From Rotaria socialis (lineage: Eukaryota > Rotifera > Eurotatoria > Philodinida > Philodinidae): 64,000 nucleotides of DNA. The stretch lies in assembly GCA_905331475.1 (NCBI GenBank), contig CAJNYU010000181.1:372001-436000 (forward strand). Direction: 5' to 3'. Below the pieces are notes generated by a model that had not been told where the DNA came from, searched no databases, and worked only from the letters and a program-made list of their open reading frames with translations. Of the stretch, positions 1 through 11,700 are shown piece by piece (position 1 is the first letter of the stretch; every line of letters begins with the position of its first letter). Position numbers and translations under genes: made by a program.

Positions 1-203
1 TGCGCCAGGTATTACGGGCAAATGCGGCCTATTTACTGCCGTAAATATACCGCTTTGACATCGTTTACCATCGATAAACTGACCGTAAATGAGTCCGTTT
101 TGATCAACCTGGGGAAGTAAGCGGGCCAAATCTAGAAAATAAGCTATTTTTGCTAGATCTCATAAAATTAAAATTTTCTATTCTTTAATAATGTTTTTTC
201 GAC
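1..203. other. Flank left of the transposon, no gene seen
   Basis: No coding exon is recognisable. The first 120 bases are more GC-rich than the surroundings, and an imperfect palindrome built on ATCTAG...CTAGAT sits at about 130-159. It may be another repeat into which the element at 204-2418 inserted, but no target-site duplication could be matched between this flank and the bases after 2418. Confidence 0.3.
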
Positions 204-296
204 TTACTCTCTATGACCAAAAATTGTCAGCTCATCAATCTCTACTACTCTATACTACTTTTCTTCTCCTATGTATAGAAATTAAAAAGAAATATT
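204..296. repeat. Left terminal inverted repeat
   Basis: About 93 bp, nearly the reverse complement of 2327-2418. It begins TTACTCTCTATG and ends in an A-rich stretch with AAATATT. Confidence 0.85.
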
Positions 297-667
297 AGAT
301 AGTGTAATCATGTTCTTGGTGACCGAACATATCATGGAAAATTTTTGAGAAAAAAATCAAATTTTATTTTATTACCCATCGCCTAGTTTGTACATGTTTT
401 CTTTTTGAACAAATAGTATGCGGGGAAAAAGAAAATAACAATGACGCTCATTGTGATATCGAACAATCGCGCTGTGACTGACGATGAAAGTTACCGACTG
501 AACTTAGTCGTGACCTCATTCCGTCTAATGGACATATCAGATATTAAAATAAAAAGAACAAATTCATCGTCACCATCGTCATTGTCATTTTTCTTTCTAT
601 TGTGTTGCATCTTAATTTGTTCATGCATTGTTCGTTTACGTGTATGTTCCATTAATATCATAATCAT

Positions 668-2223
668 ATGGTTCGACATCACAAACGAAGAACTACATCC
701 AAATACTCGGAGGCTGATATGCAAAAGGCTCTAGAAGCTATTCAAAACAAGAATCTCAAGCCATGCGATCTTGCCGGTTAAAACTTACAACGACTTCTCA
801 TAACCATATTTTGATAGCACTGGATGCTACTACTACTCCACTTCAACCAGCACCACGTATTTCATCAGTACCAGAACCAATTAATTAATCATCGATTGAA
901 TTAACTCAATGTGGTATGTTTCTGACTTCACAATCGCATTCAACTTAACTAACCTGTTTCATTTGTTTTAGATATGTCCGAACAATTACCTATTTACGAT
1001 CATGGATGCTCATCGATTTTGGTGTCACAATTACCTGAAATTCAAAGTACAGTCGTAAAATTTGAATTAATGACTCTACGTAGCTGAATTCTAGATTTCT
1101 CATCCATTTCATTAGTGATTGGCAATGCAATACAAACATTATATTCAGAACAAGTTGAGAACTTGTCTAGTAAGCTTATGGGAAACAAACTTAGTAACTT
1201 AATGCACTTTTTTTAGATGCTGCATATGATGCTGTTCCCGATCAATGTAATTGGAATGATACTGGAATCAAATTATTTGAAAACAGTCAGTCCACTTGAA
1301 GAAAAATATATGCATTTTTCTTATCTCACTTTCTAGATGAAAATCTATATGATCCTTTCAATCCTTCGATTGAATTAGTGCATCAACCGCACGCATCTTC
1401 TCGATTAAACCAATCATCGACAACAATATCTGATCGATCGGCTAACATAACAACCGACAATTCTCGAAATAGTTGTTTCGAAGTGGTTACTAATGTTATT
1501 AGTAACTTTTTGACTCCATCATTTTTATCACCGAGTAAAAAATGAAAATTTATAATTGAACGACCACACGATGAAAGTTTAACGTCAATGAATGCTATTT
1601 ACAAAATCAATCAAAAAGAAAAAAGAAGGTTTAAAAACAAGGAATCGATCTCGGCTGCTTCAAAGGAAGCAACAGAAACCAGGAAAACTCCAGCGAAACG
1701 GTATGACATTCATGAAAGTGTTACAAGAAGGTGTTTGATAGAAACACAAACTTAGCAATGTCACTAATCAAGTTGAATAAAGCCGCTACTGAATATAAAT
1801 TAATGAGAAAAGAGTGCATAAAAATACCAATAAGAATAAACGCACTTGACTTCTTTAATTTTTTTCTTTTTCAGTGGGCGAAAACCAAAAACACTTATCA
1901 AACCCACGTTTGAGACATTCGACGTCGAAGAGGCTTTCAAGTGATACAAATGCAAATATTATGCCAATGATTTCTTGTCACTCGAACGTTCCATATATAC
2001 CACCCCAAATGCCTTATTCTACTCAAATTCATGCACCTTATGGTTATAATCAATCCTTAAACGATTTCTATTCATATGCTCAATCACCCATTACATGTTG
2101 TCATTGCAATCAAGAAATTCTCAATGGATCTTATGCCAAGTGCACGACATGCATTAAGGTTTGTTGTGCTAATTGTTCTCAGCTATTCTACAGCTTATCT
2201 ACTTCAAATTTCACATGCGAATA
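668..2223 (+). pseudogene. Intron-bearing transposon gene, psq-type HTH start and Zn-binding end, interrupted
   Basis: The first exon at 668-776 reads MVRHHKRRTTSKYSEADMQK then ALEAIQNKNLKPCDLA. This matches the opening helices of pipsqueak/CENP-B helix-turn-helix domains (Tyr-Ser-Glu-x-x-Met-x-x-Ala-Leu). Exon-like blocks continue at about 835-890, 973-1046, 1097-1168, 1216-1286 and 1337-1720, each flanked by plausible GT and AG sites. Near 1900-2223 a block ends in a cysteine array (CCHC, then CTTC, then CCANC) spaced like a ZZ or treble-clef zinc site. A TGA at 1543-1545 breaks one frame that is otherwise open on both sides, and the final exon's frame does not join cleanly. It could be a dying transposase-accessory gene or a host fragment captured by the element. 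The function is not known. Confidence 0.45.
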
Positions 2224-2326
2224 GTTTTCTCTTCAATCTTATCTTGATCTCACGGTAAAATTCGAAATTAATGCAACTTTTATTAGTTTTAATGTATATT
2301 TTATGAAAATAAATTGTACGAAATGA

Positions 2327-2418
2327 ATATTTCTTTTTTATTTCTATTCATAGGAGAAGAAAAGTAGTAAAGAGTAGTAGAGATTGATGAGCTAAAAATT
2401 TTTGGCCATAGAGAGTAA
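2327..2418. repeat. Right terminal inverted repeat
   Basis: About 92 bp. Its reverse complement aligns with 204-296 with few substitutions, and it ends CATAGAGAGTAA. Confidence 0.85.
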
Positions 2419-3921
2419 CCCACGTTCAAGAAAACCATATCACCCCAGACTGGTTTCGAATAAAATGTTTACGGTGAAAAAAAATTGCACATTCGTCATC
2501 AGCATGTTCAACTACCCCGTTCCCCGTTCAGATTCCGACAGGGTACTTCTGACCGTAAGCAAAAACTTTNGTCGGTCTCCGACAAGATTTTGAAAAACTG
2601 AAAACACAAAATTAAAGAAAAATGTTTGCTCTACATGCTTTGTGAAGAAAATATTTTTCTATCATCTGAAGTAAAAAAAAAGATATTGAGCGTGAAAGCA
2701 AAAGTGCAAAATACTTTCTAGATTCGCTTCGCATGTCTCTACATGAATATTAAGAATATCGAAACACTTCAAGTAAGACATGATGTGCGCAGAGCCCGCG
2801 GGAAGGACCTAATATTGGGGGGCTGTAAGGGGGGTGTTTGCAACAAAGTTTGCAAAAAAAAGCTCAAAACTTACAAAAAATCTTCTCCTGTCGCTGGGAA
2901 AAATTGAAAATCTTCAATTATTGAGAGGTGTACACCCCTCCCGGCCCCCACTTCCGCGGGGTCTGGTTATGCGTCACAAAAACGGTGGTCTCAAGCAACT
3001 CGTATATATTTACTTTTAAAATTATTTGAAACTTTCTAGAAATGTAGTGTTTAACCGAGCGAAGATGAAGAATTTTGGGTTCTACAAGTATTTAAGCATA
3101 TTAGTGAAAAAATATTGTGTTTTGGTATAGAAAATAAAAAACTAAGAGAAGTAGTAGAAAAGTCAATATAGAAATTTTCCGGTAAGGCAAATTTAAACTA
3201 TAAATTTAAAATAATTTCATTGTAGCATATGTGACATTAAATTGATTATAAAGACCTTTGATCGGATGCATTGAATATCTGTTCATTTCAAGAAAAATGC
3301 TTTCGTTTGTGAAATTATGGAAATTCACACAATAAGAGAGTAATCTAGTTTTGACCTGTTTCTTCCTCTGTGCAATACGGTTCAATGATAGAAAAATCGG
3401 TTTTCTTCTCTTTTGAATAATATGTACACGAAAGAAAATTTATAAGTCAACTCATATTTCTAAATCAGATAAGTGTAACAATTTTATGAATAAATAAATA
3501 ATTATTTAATCCATTGTAAAGATTTACTTGATTTTTAACAAAATTTAAGCACTTGTTGAGCTAAGCATCCCTTCGAATTAAGTACTAAAATAAAAGTTTA
3601 TAGCAATAACATACAAACAAGAAAGACGAATGAAATTGTTTTTATTTCTAAGCTTATAATCGAAAACAAAGATAGATAATTTCTCATGTATTATTGATAA
3701 TCTTTGCAAAGTTAACAAAAAAAAACTGAACATTCATGTCAGTATGCTTATGATATCAACTATCAAATATAAAACAAGAAATGAATAGCTAATAAAGAAA
3801 AGAAAATGATGTTTCTTCTCCATATATTCCAATACTGTCCAGGGTATTTATGCATAAAACGTGTTTGGTTTGAAAAAGAAAAGAAACATTTATATATGCG
3901 CATCTGATATTTGTTTAACAC
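2419..3921. other. Intergenic, no gene seen; one GC-rich patch
   Basis: No supported coding exon. One ambiguous base lies at 2570. A GC-rich patch at about 2790-2970 has inverted Cs and Gs at its edges (CCCGCGGGAAG against CTTCCGCGGGG), which may be a small repeat remnant. The rest is AT-rich and featureless. Confidence 0.4.
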
Positions 3922-4730
3922 ATGAAAATGACGACGAGGGGCTTTTTTACTTATAACGATCTCTATGATGATAAACCTGAAACGTATCATTATCAAGATA
4001 ATTATAAATTATTATCATCGGGAAAGACAAAAATTTTATCGATACCACATACAACCATCGCTTCGATTCCAACAACAAAAACTTTTATTAAATTAGCCTC
4101 ATCAGCAACAATGCAATCTAGTAATAAATTGTATCAACTCGCACAACTTGTTCCATTTGATTATCTACATTGGTTTTTTATTGGACTTGCTATTTTATTA
4201 GCATTATTATTAATTATTATTTTTATTTGTTATTGTCATGTTTATTGTAGAAACGCTAACAAATCTCGAAAGTAAAATCAGATATTTTATTTTCTAGTGA
4301 TTATAAAAAATTGATGTTATTAGTGAAACGAAACAACCATTGCCGAATTTTTATCGATATCGAAAAGTCAAAGGATCATCTACTCGTACAAATAATATTT
4401 ATGAAGCAACAGTGTCCTATACGTTTCCTTCTCCGAAACGCCCATGCCCATTAAATTCAAAAGAATATCTTAACAATCAAACTCTTGGACAAGGTCTTGA
4501 TATTACAGATTCTCCACAAACGATACGTTTGAATATCAGTCGAACAAAATCACCAAGGTAAGCATGCAGTAAATTTCTTGTCACCTAAATGTTTTTCGGA
4601 CATTTGAAGCCCACACATGAATATAGCATCTGATTTACTCAGCGAAATAAAAACTCGATTGAGTATTCGTTCGTCTGAAACATCAAACAACACTAGCCAA
4701 TTATGTGAAATACCAGTAAAAGTAGATTAA
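3922..4730 (+). CDS. Unrecognised single-pass membrane protein
   Basis: Three exons are supported: 3922-4271, 4324-4557 and 4643-4730, joined by short GT-AG introns that keep one frame (the first intron is 52 bases). The product is about 223 residues. Residues about 86-106 form one strongly hydrophobic helix (WFFIGLAILLALLLIIIFIC), followed by a Cys/His-rich juxtamembrane piece and basic residues. That arrangement resembles an N-out, C-in membrane anchor, as in synaptotagmin N-termini, but no C2 or other domain follows. The cytoplasmic tail is basic and rich in Ser, Thr and Asn. There is no clear signal peptide. I do not recognise the family. The gene model rests on frame continuity and canonical splice sites only. 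It converges on CIAO1 with about 275 bp between the stops. Confidence 0.55.
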
Positions 4731-5005
4731 ATTGTATTTAACTTTTTCATATGAAAACTACACATTTCACTTGGTTCTTTTTAGCGTTCAAGTATGCATT
4801 TAAATGCTGACTCGAAACATGATGCAGTACTGATTGATATGAACTAGAACATTTTCATTTTATTCCATATTTGTTTGTATACGATAGATGAAAACATTAT
4901 TACATCTTTTTTTTATGCACCGTTTCTTTTTATTTTATTTAAAAAACAAATTAGCTAAACATAATGAAATTTTTACGAAAAAAAGTCATAGAAAAAAGGA
5001 ATCAA

Positions 5006-6569
5006 TCACATTAATTTTTGCTCAATTCGCCATAGCTTAACCGTACCATCATCAGAACATGATGCTAAAAGACCAGGTTCTTTTGGATTAAACGCTATTC
5101 GATTAACATCTTGTGAATGTGCATGCGCATTTGAAGCAATCAATGAAAAACTTGGTGGAACATCTCTTTGCTTTGATTCTTCTTCGCGAAAAATACGTAT
5201 ACTATTATCACCACTTGCTGTTGCGATCAAACCAGTTAGAGGACACCTTCAAAAACCATAATAATAATAATAATAATAATGGTTTTTATATTTAAAAAGA
5301 AGAGATAAATACATTACCATTTCACATCATAAATAGGTTGTTTATGATAGCCACTAATTGAACATACACATTTCCATACTGGATAAACACCATTTGGTGA
5401 ACGAATACCTTAATTATGATTTCAATCAAGACGTAAACTACTATTATTATTATTATTTCTATTAATCATTTTACCTTCTTGATTATTTTTTTCATAAGCA
5501 TGCCATATTTTAACTGTTTTATCATCACTACATGAAACAAGTCGTTTTCCAGTAGCATCGAAATCGCAAGACCAAACTGTTGATGTATGTGAATCTTATT
5601 CGTTCGAAAGAAAGTGAAGGAACTTTAGTTCAGAAATATGATTCTATTCAATAGTGTTTATACCTAAACTGCATACACAAGACCAATCATCATTATCTTC
5701 AATAAACATTTTAATTGTATCATCATAACTACACGAGACTAAAACCTGATTGAATAAATAGTTTATATTGTGAATAAAATTTAGAAAGAAATCTTTACAT
5801 CTTTGTGTGGATGCCATTTTAGATGTTTAACATCTTGTGTATGTGTTGTTAGAACAGCAGCGCAAGCAAAATCATTTTCTTCTTCATTATCTTCATAGAA
5901 AAAGAAAAAAGAAGTATATTCATATTGGATAATATGATAAAGCAAAACAATAAAAAGACATTAGTTTACATTCCCAAATCCAAACACTTTTATCTCGACC
6001 ACATGTTGCCAAATAAAGTCCGCTGTGCGAGAAAGCAACATCTTTAACTTCATTCTCATGACCTTCTAATGTTGTTTGTAAGACAAATTCTTGACCTTGT
6101 CGCTCCCAAATTGATACTTTAGCATCGAAACCAGCTGATGCAATACGATTACCACAATATGACCAAGCTACAGAACGAATCGATCGTGTATGACCGTCAC
6201 TGAGTGTACTTTTGCATACCCAATTTCGTTCTCCTGAATATATAAACAAAAACAATAAATTATCAATACTAAACTGATCTACTCATTAAAAATCAATCAT
6301 CATTTATTTTCTTTTGAATAATCATAACTAGGTTTTCTCTGAATCAATTAAATCAAAAGTAAATTTTATTAATGATCACCTTCACGTCCCCAAATTTTGG
6401 TGATTTTGTCTGAACCACATGAAGCAAGTCTAAAAAAAAGTAATGAAAATCATTGCTTGTATAACACCCTTGTTGAACCATACAATGTGCCTGTTGGATT
6501 CCAAGCAACACACCATACTCGATCATCCGATGCTTCAAGTGTTTGCAATTCAATTAATTCTCCCATCAT
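5006..6569 (-). CDS. CIAO1: CIAO1, WD40 scaffold of cytosolic iron-sulfur assembly
   Basis: Seven-bladed WD40 protein, the CIA targeting-complex subunit that (with CIAO2 and MMS19) delivers Fe-S clusters to cytosolic and nuclear apoproteins. About nine exons read from 6569 downward, for example 5970-6233, 5799-5890, 5665-5745, 5475-5594, 5318-5408 and 5006-5246. Signature segments closely match animal CIAO1: LLASCGSDK near the N-terminus, [56 protein letters not shown], and the last blade [20 protein letters not shown]. The length (about 340 residues) is normal for the family. There are two adjacent start codons (MMGEL); either gives the usual short N-terminus. No missing blade is seen. The next gene upstream on the same strand is the sarcoglycan. 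Confidence 0.93.
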
Positions 6570-6865
6570 TTATCTAAGATGTTTTTCGAATTGTTTCTAA
6601 TTTTAAAAACATAGATATAGATACAATATTGAATTTTATTAACTATCAAAACTAAGAAAACATTACAGACAAATATTAATTTAGAGTTCAGATACAAAAA
6701 AAATGACTAATTATTGAATAAATCTTTGTGAAGCATTGCCTGAGATATTTCAGAAATACAACAGAAAAAAAAACAAAGGAAAACTAAAGCAACGAGGAAA
6801 AAACATGTTTTGCTTATGAATAAATGCATATAAAAATTACAAATATCAGAACTAAAATATTTCTA

Positions 6866-8046
6866 TTACTCGCGACAATCGAAAGCATGTTGACGACAAT
6901 CAACTGCAGCAAAGACCAGACCATTTTCGCATATACATACGGAGTAGGATTGTGAACTACGAGCGGTTATTGGTCCTTTAGCACGATCAAAAAAACGTAA
7001 TTTTTCAAAATAAATATGTTCATTTTGAAGACGAATCTAATAAAATTAAATATTAAAGTATGTTCAGTAATTTGTACTATTTACCGTATGTGCTTTTATA
7101 GTAATATCATTTCCAACGAAGTCAAGTGTTTGTCTAGCGGCTATATCAATATTACTGTTAGATGATAATATAAGTCGACCTTCATCTGCTGATAAACTAA
7201 ATATGAAGAAAATATACAATACTTCCATTGATATCTAAATGCTTATCTACCTTAGATTTTTATCTGAACTGATTGAATTTGTTATTAAATTTGGTAGTTC
7301 CAATCGTTTCTTGTCTAAAATATACTAGTTAATGTAAAAGAAAATTTAGTATTCAATAAATCATACCCGACATAATTGAAAGATCATCAGTATATACTTG
7401 AATTTGTGATGAATCAATAGCGACAAGTTTTGAACCAGTTCGATCATTTATTTGAAATTGGTCACAATTAGCATGAATTCCATTTTGATCTAATTTTATA
7501 ATAAAACAAAAACAAAAGATAAACTTCTTTATTACGGACAACGGTTTTTGAAAAATAAAATTATTTTTTACCAATGGTTAATTTTGAATTTTTATTTTCT
7601 GATCCACTTTGAATGTTCACACTTTTATCTGATTGAATACTTAACGACTATAGAAGAAAAATCATCAAAAAACAAATATGTAAATCTATTCCGCTTTTTA
7701 AATGACATTCTCACTTGATCACCACTAGATATTTTGTTTGCAATAAATCCATCTTTAAATACAACTGGCGATCGAAATATGACATGACTTTTAAATATTG
7801 TAATAGGTCCAATATTTCCCTAAAAAAATATTTATTTGAATCAATGAATAGAATCCTATAAATTTCAACAAAACAAACCCAATGAAGACCCAAAGCAACT
7901 GACAACCAAAATGTTAAACATAAATTAATCAAAACAACTATTGTTAAAACAAACAATAGACAGTATAAACAACGTTTTCTCCATCCATATATTCCAACGG
8001 ACATAGTTTTCGTTGTTCTAACATGATCTCTTTGTATATCATCCAT
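6866..8046 (-). CDS. SGCD: Sarcoglycan, gamma/delta/zeta type
   Basis: Type II membrane glycoprotein of the dystrophin-glycoprotein complex. The cytoplasmic N-terminus contains VGIYGWRKRCLY, the hallmark of gamma/delta/zeta sarcoglycans, followed by one transmembrane helix at residues about 28-50. Then comes a long extracellular region predicted to be beta-rich: repeated short blocks such as SGDQSLSIQSDKSVNIQSG, and later SDKNLSLSADEGRLILSS. The C-terminus holds the conserved cysteine cluster CICENGLVFAAVDC...FDC, which forms disulfides in the family. About seven exons are separated by short introns. The start at 8046 gives a 21-residue lead before GIYGW, close to family length. Delta, gamma and zeta are hard to separate in invertebrates, so the symbol is a family-level label. 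Confidence 0.88.
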
Positions 8047-8243
8047 GTCCCATCTACAGAAGAAGAAAAAAAAAGTTACATGTCAAATATATTAAAGTGG
8101 CTTGTTTGTTGCTTGAAATCGCCAAAGTAATAGAAAAAGAAGAGAGAAGAAATTGAAGCAAATTGTTCAATAGACACACATACATTCAACATTAAATAAA
8201 TATTAAAAAGAAAGGCGTTATACCCACCAGGGGTATACATACA

Positions 8244-8245
<2 letters not shown>

Positions 8246-8290
<45 letters not shown>
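8246..8290. repeat. (TA)n microsatellite
   Basis: About 22 TA units in the spacer between the sarcoglycan start and the ULK stop. Confidence 0.9.
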
Positions 8291-8294
<4 letters not shown>

Positions 8295-8524
8295 TAGGAT
8301 AAATGTACAAAAAGAGAAAAAAAACGTTGAAATCGACAAATCACAGTAAAGGACAGGACAAGATTCGAATAGAAATACATCGTTAAATCTGAACGAGACA
8401 AATATTGAAAATGAATAGCTCAATTCAAAGAAATGAAATAGACAAAGAATTTTATTTTTAATTTACAAAGATACATTTTCAATTTCAGCGAATCGGCTAA
8501 ATCCCCCCTCCCCCCATGCACACA

Positions 8525-8556
8525 TATTTATTTATTTATTTATTTATTTATTTATA
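8525..8556. repeat. (TTTA)n microsatellite
   Basis: About eight perfect TTTA units just downstream of the ULK stop codon, probably in or near its 3' UTR. Confidence 0.85.
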
Positions 8557-8725
8557 TGATCTGTCTCTTGTGAATTGTTCTACTGTTTTCATAGACATGT
8601 TCTCTCTCTCTCTCAATGACCTACAACAATAACAGATCTACAGATACACATATATAAACATAAATGACTAGAGAGTAAGCAATTAATAAACAGAAGCACA
8701 CAAAAGAAAACTTTGGTAGAAAACA

Positions 8726-11700
8726 CTAAGATGCGCTTGATGGCTCATTAAGTACAACAAGTCCCTGATTTTGAAGACAATGTAAACGTCGTTCGACTGC
8801 TTCACGATATTGTCGTAATATTGATCGATCACAATCGGTTGTTGCTTGTTGACTTAAACTATGAAACAAAACTTGCGCTTGAGTATATGGTCCAATACAC
8901 TAGAAGGAAAAACAATAAAAATTATATTACTAAGAAATAGATGATTCTCTTACTTCTTGAGCTTTACCAAAAAATTCTAAACTAGCTGCATTTAAACAAA
9001 GATCAATTGCATGCAAATAAAGTAATTTATCGGCCGTTAATGTAACACCTTTCATTTCATCATGTGTTAATAATTCTTCTTGTGCACTTAATTGTTTACA
9101 CATTATTAAACAATGTTTATATTTATTATTTAAATTACTAACAGCATCTCTATTGTAAGAAAAAGAAAGCAAAGCATTTTTAGAAAAGTGATTTTTATTT
9201 AAAAATTTGTTTGTCAATCATTCAAAGAGAAATAGATTAGACGAGATCACTACTATGTATGTAAATAAGATTAATCAGATTTAAACTGTCTCTTCGGAGA
9301 ATTAAACACTTATCACATATCATATTACATATGCATGAAATACGACATACAGAGGACGAGAAAGAAGCTATTGAGAGTTGTTCTTTTTATTACTCATAAA
9401 ATTTAATCAAAATGTCATACTCCTCTAGTCATGTCAACATAAGCATTATGGACTTAAATTCAACATAATAAATTCTAAAAATCATTTATGAATCAATGCT
9501 TGAAATGATGATAAAGCTACTGATCGAATTTAACTATCTTAAAGATGTACGCTATTACCTTAGTTGTATCTTACGACATAAACAGCGAGTAGACCCCAAA
9601 ACATAAGCGATATAAAATAAATTTAGAACGAAAAAAACTCATGGTATCTACTGTAATAGTCCATTCTAATATACAAACCGTTGTAGAGAAATGTGCGCTT
9701 GTCTCCTATTATATGCATATCTATTATAATTTCTTACCTAACATTAGCTGTTGGATGTAATTTTCCGGATTTGAGCGTATCACTAGAATGATAAAAAAAA
9801 AGCATTCCAATATGCAAAAAAACAAAAAATCTTCAACGGTATAACTAAATTACCGAGCAAGACACATTGCTGAACTAAGAAAATGCATTGCTTTAACATA
9901 AAGTGTTAATTGTTCTGCACGTTTATATAAATTGTCCACATGACTAAGACGATCCATTTTAGGTCGTGGTATATTATTATTACTGTTCTTATTATTTAAA
10001 CTGAACGATTCTGTTAATAAACTTGTTCGTGAACTTGCTAAAGTTAATATATAATCGACTAGTTGAAGAATAAATTCTAGCTTATTCAATGTATCATGAT
10101 GATCATTCTACAAAAATAAAAGCATAATTTTTCTCGTTAGAAAAATAATACTATATTAATACATACATCCATCAATGCATCGTCTGTAATTTTTTGAGGT
10201 TCGAAATAACGGCCGTCAGGATTGGCATCACCAAATATAGAAGTAACACGTCGACGAAGTTGTCCGGTTGCTGTTTGCTGATCATTATTCGTTGCAAAAA
10301 AAACAGTATTATTTTCTTGTTCAAAGAATCGATCGTGTGGATCTGATAAAAAAGTTTCAATGAAAATAATTTGAAACAAAAAAGTGAATGCTTACTATCT
10401 ATATCAGTTAGTTTTTGTCGTGATTTAAGTGGCGATACATCAATAATCAATTTCGAATTTTGTTGTTGAGCAATACTTGAATTTGATGCTGATTGTTGAA
10501 TGGTTCGTGATGGTGATGATGTAGCATCTTAAATTAGGACAGATTCGATTTTTAAAAATATTCAAATAAAAATAGTTACCTGTTCGACGAGTTGATGGTA
10601 CTAAACTAAATGGGTTTGCTGATGCATTTGTAGGATCGATCGTAAATCGTACAGCAGGTGGGCTAATCGAATTAGCTAAATCCGAATTTGATGAAACAAT
10701 ACTTGCTTGACGTAGTCGATCTAATGATGTACGACGGTCTAATTAAAAAAGAAAATAGTCAAAGATGCTTTTTGTGAAAATCGAAATTAGATATACCATC
10801 ATATGGACTACTATTTGGGCTAGTAGCTGATGTAGCACCAACATTTTTCACACGATCTCGAGATTCTTGCATTTTTTCATAATTATGAATTTGTGATGGA
10901 ACTGGTATTGGTTGCGTAATACTGGAAGTTCGATTGTCTTTTACTGTAGCAGTATTTTCTATAGCCATTAATGCAAGATTATCCGGTCGTTGTGATGACA
11001 GTTCTTCTGAGCATCTTTAACGCATAGAACATAACAAATTTTTTGTTTTTTTCATCTGTAAAATAACTTACAAAATGCCTTCCGATAATGTTCGATGCTG
11101 TTCTCTTATAAGACGTTTTTCTCTTGAAAGTTGCGCAAATGATGTATGACCACCTGAGAAAAGAAAAGAAAAGTTTCTATCTCATATTAATTATACTGAA
11201 ATAGTTTACCAATTGGAAGAGTTTTTTCAATAGGAACATGTTCAGGTATAAGTACAAAATCATCTTGTTTTGTAGATACTGGTATACTTGGATTCGATAC
11301 ATGTTTAACTATTGATCGATTTGTATTAATAGCTGGAACAAAATTATTTACAGAATTTGGCGATGGTGAACGATGATTATTTGCTGGTGATTGTACTGTA
11401 GTGGGTAATATAGTTGGTATAAAATCTGGTTCATATTCAGGAATAGGATCAATCTGACGGCTGAATTGCCGAGGCATTGTTAAATCCTTTTTGACGACAA
11501 TATAAAATATGTTCTTTTTTTCTAGGAAATATCTAGATGAAACTTACAAAATCTTGTACTTGAGATAAAATTCCTTCACGTAATGGCGATGAACTAATAA
11601 TACTCATAGCTGATGTTTGTGCGCGACCTGATGATATTGGTATAGGTTGACCTATAACATATTATTTAAGTATAATTAAGATTGCAATTTGGCTTCTGTT

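Larger units (their letters stand above)
204..2418 (+). mobile_element. Decayed DNA transposon with ~92-bp terminal inverted repeats
   Basis: Bases 204-296 match the reverse complement of 2327-2418 with only a few mismatches; both ends read TTACTCTCTATG inward. Between them lies a plus-strand gene built of several short exons with GT-AG introns. The first exon begins with a pipsqueak/CENP-B-type helix-turn-helix helix, a DNA-binding fold used by several cut-and-paste transposases and related host proteins. No complete DDE/D catalytic domain is visible, so the copy is probably non-autonomous or broken. An in-frame TGA at 1543-1545 interrupts an otherwise open frame. The superfamily is not assigned, because no target-site duplication is obvious. 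Confidence 0.7.
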
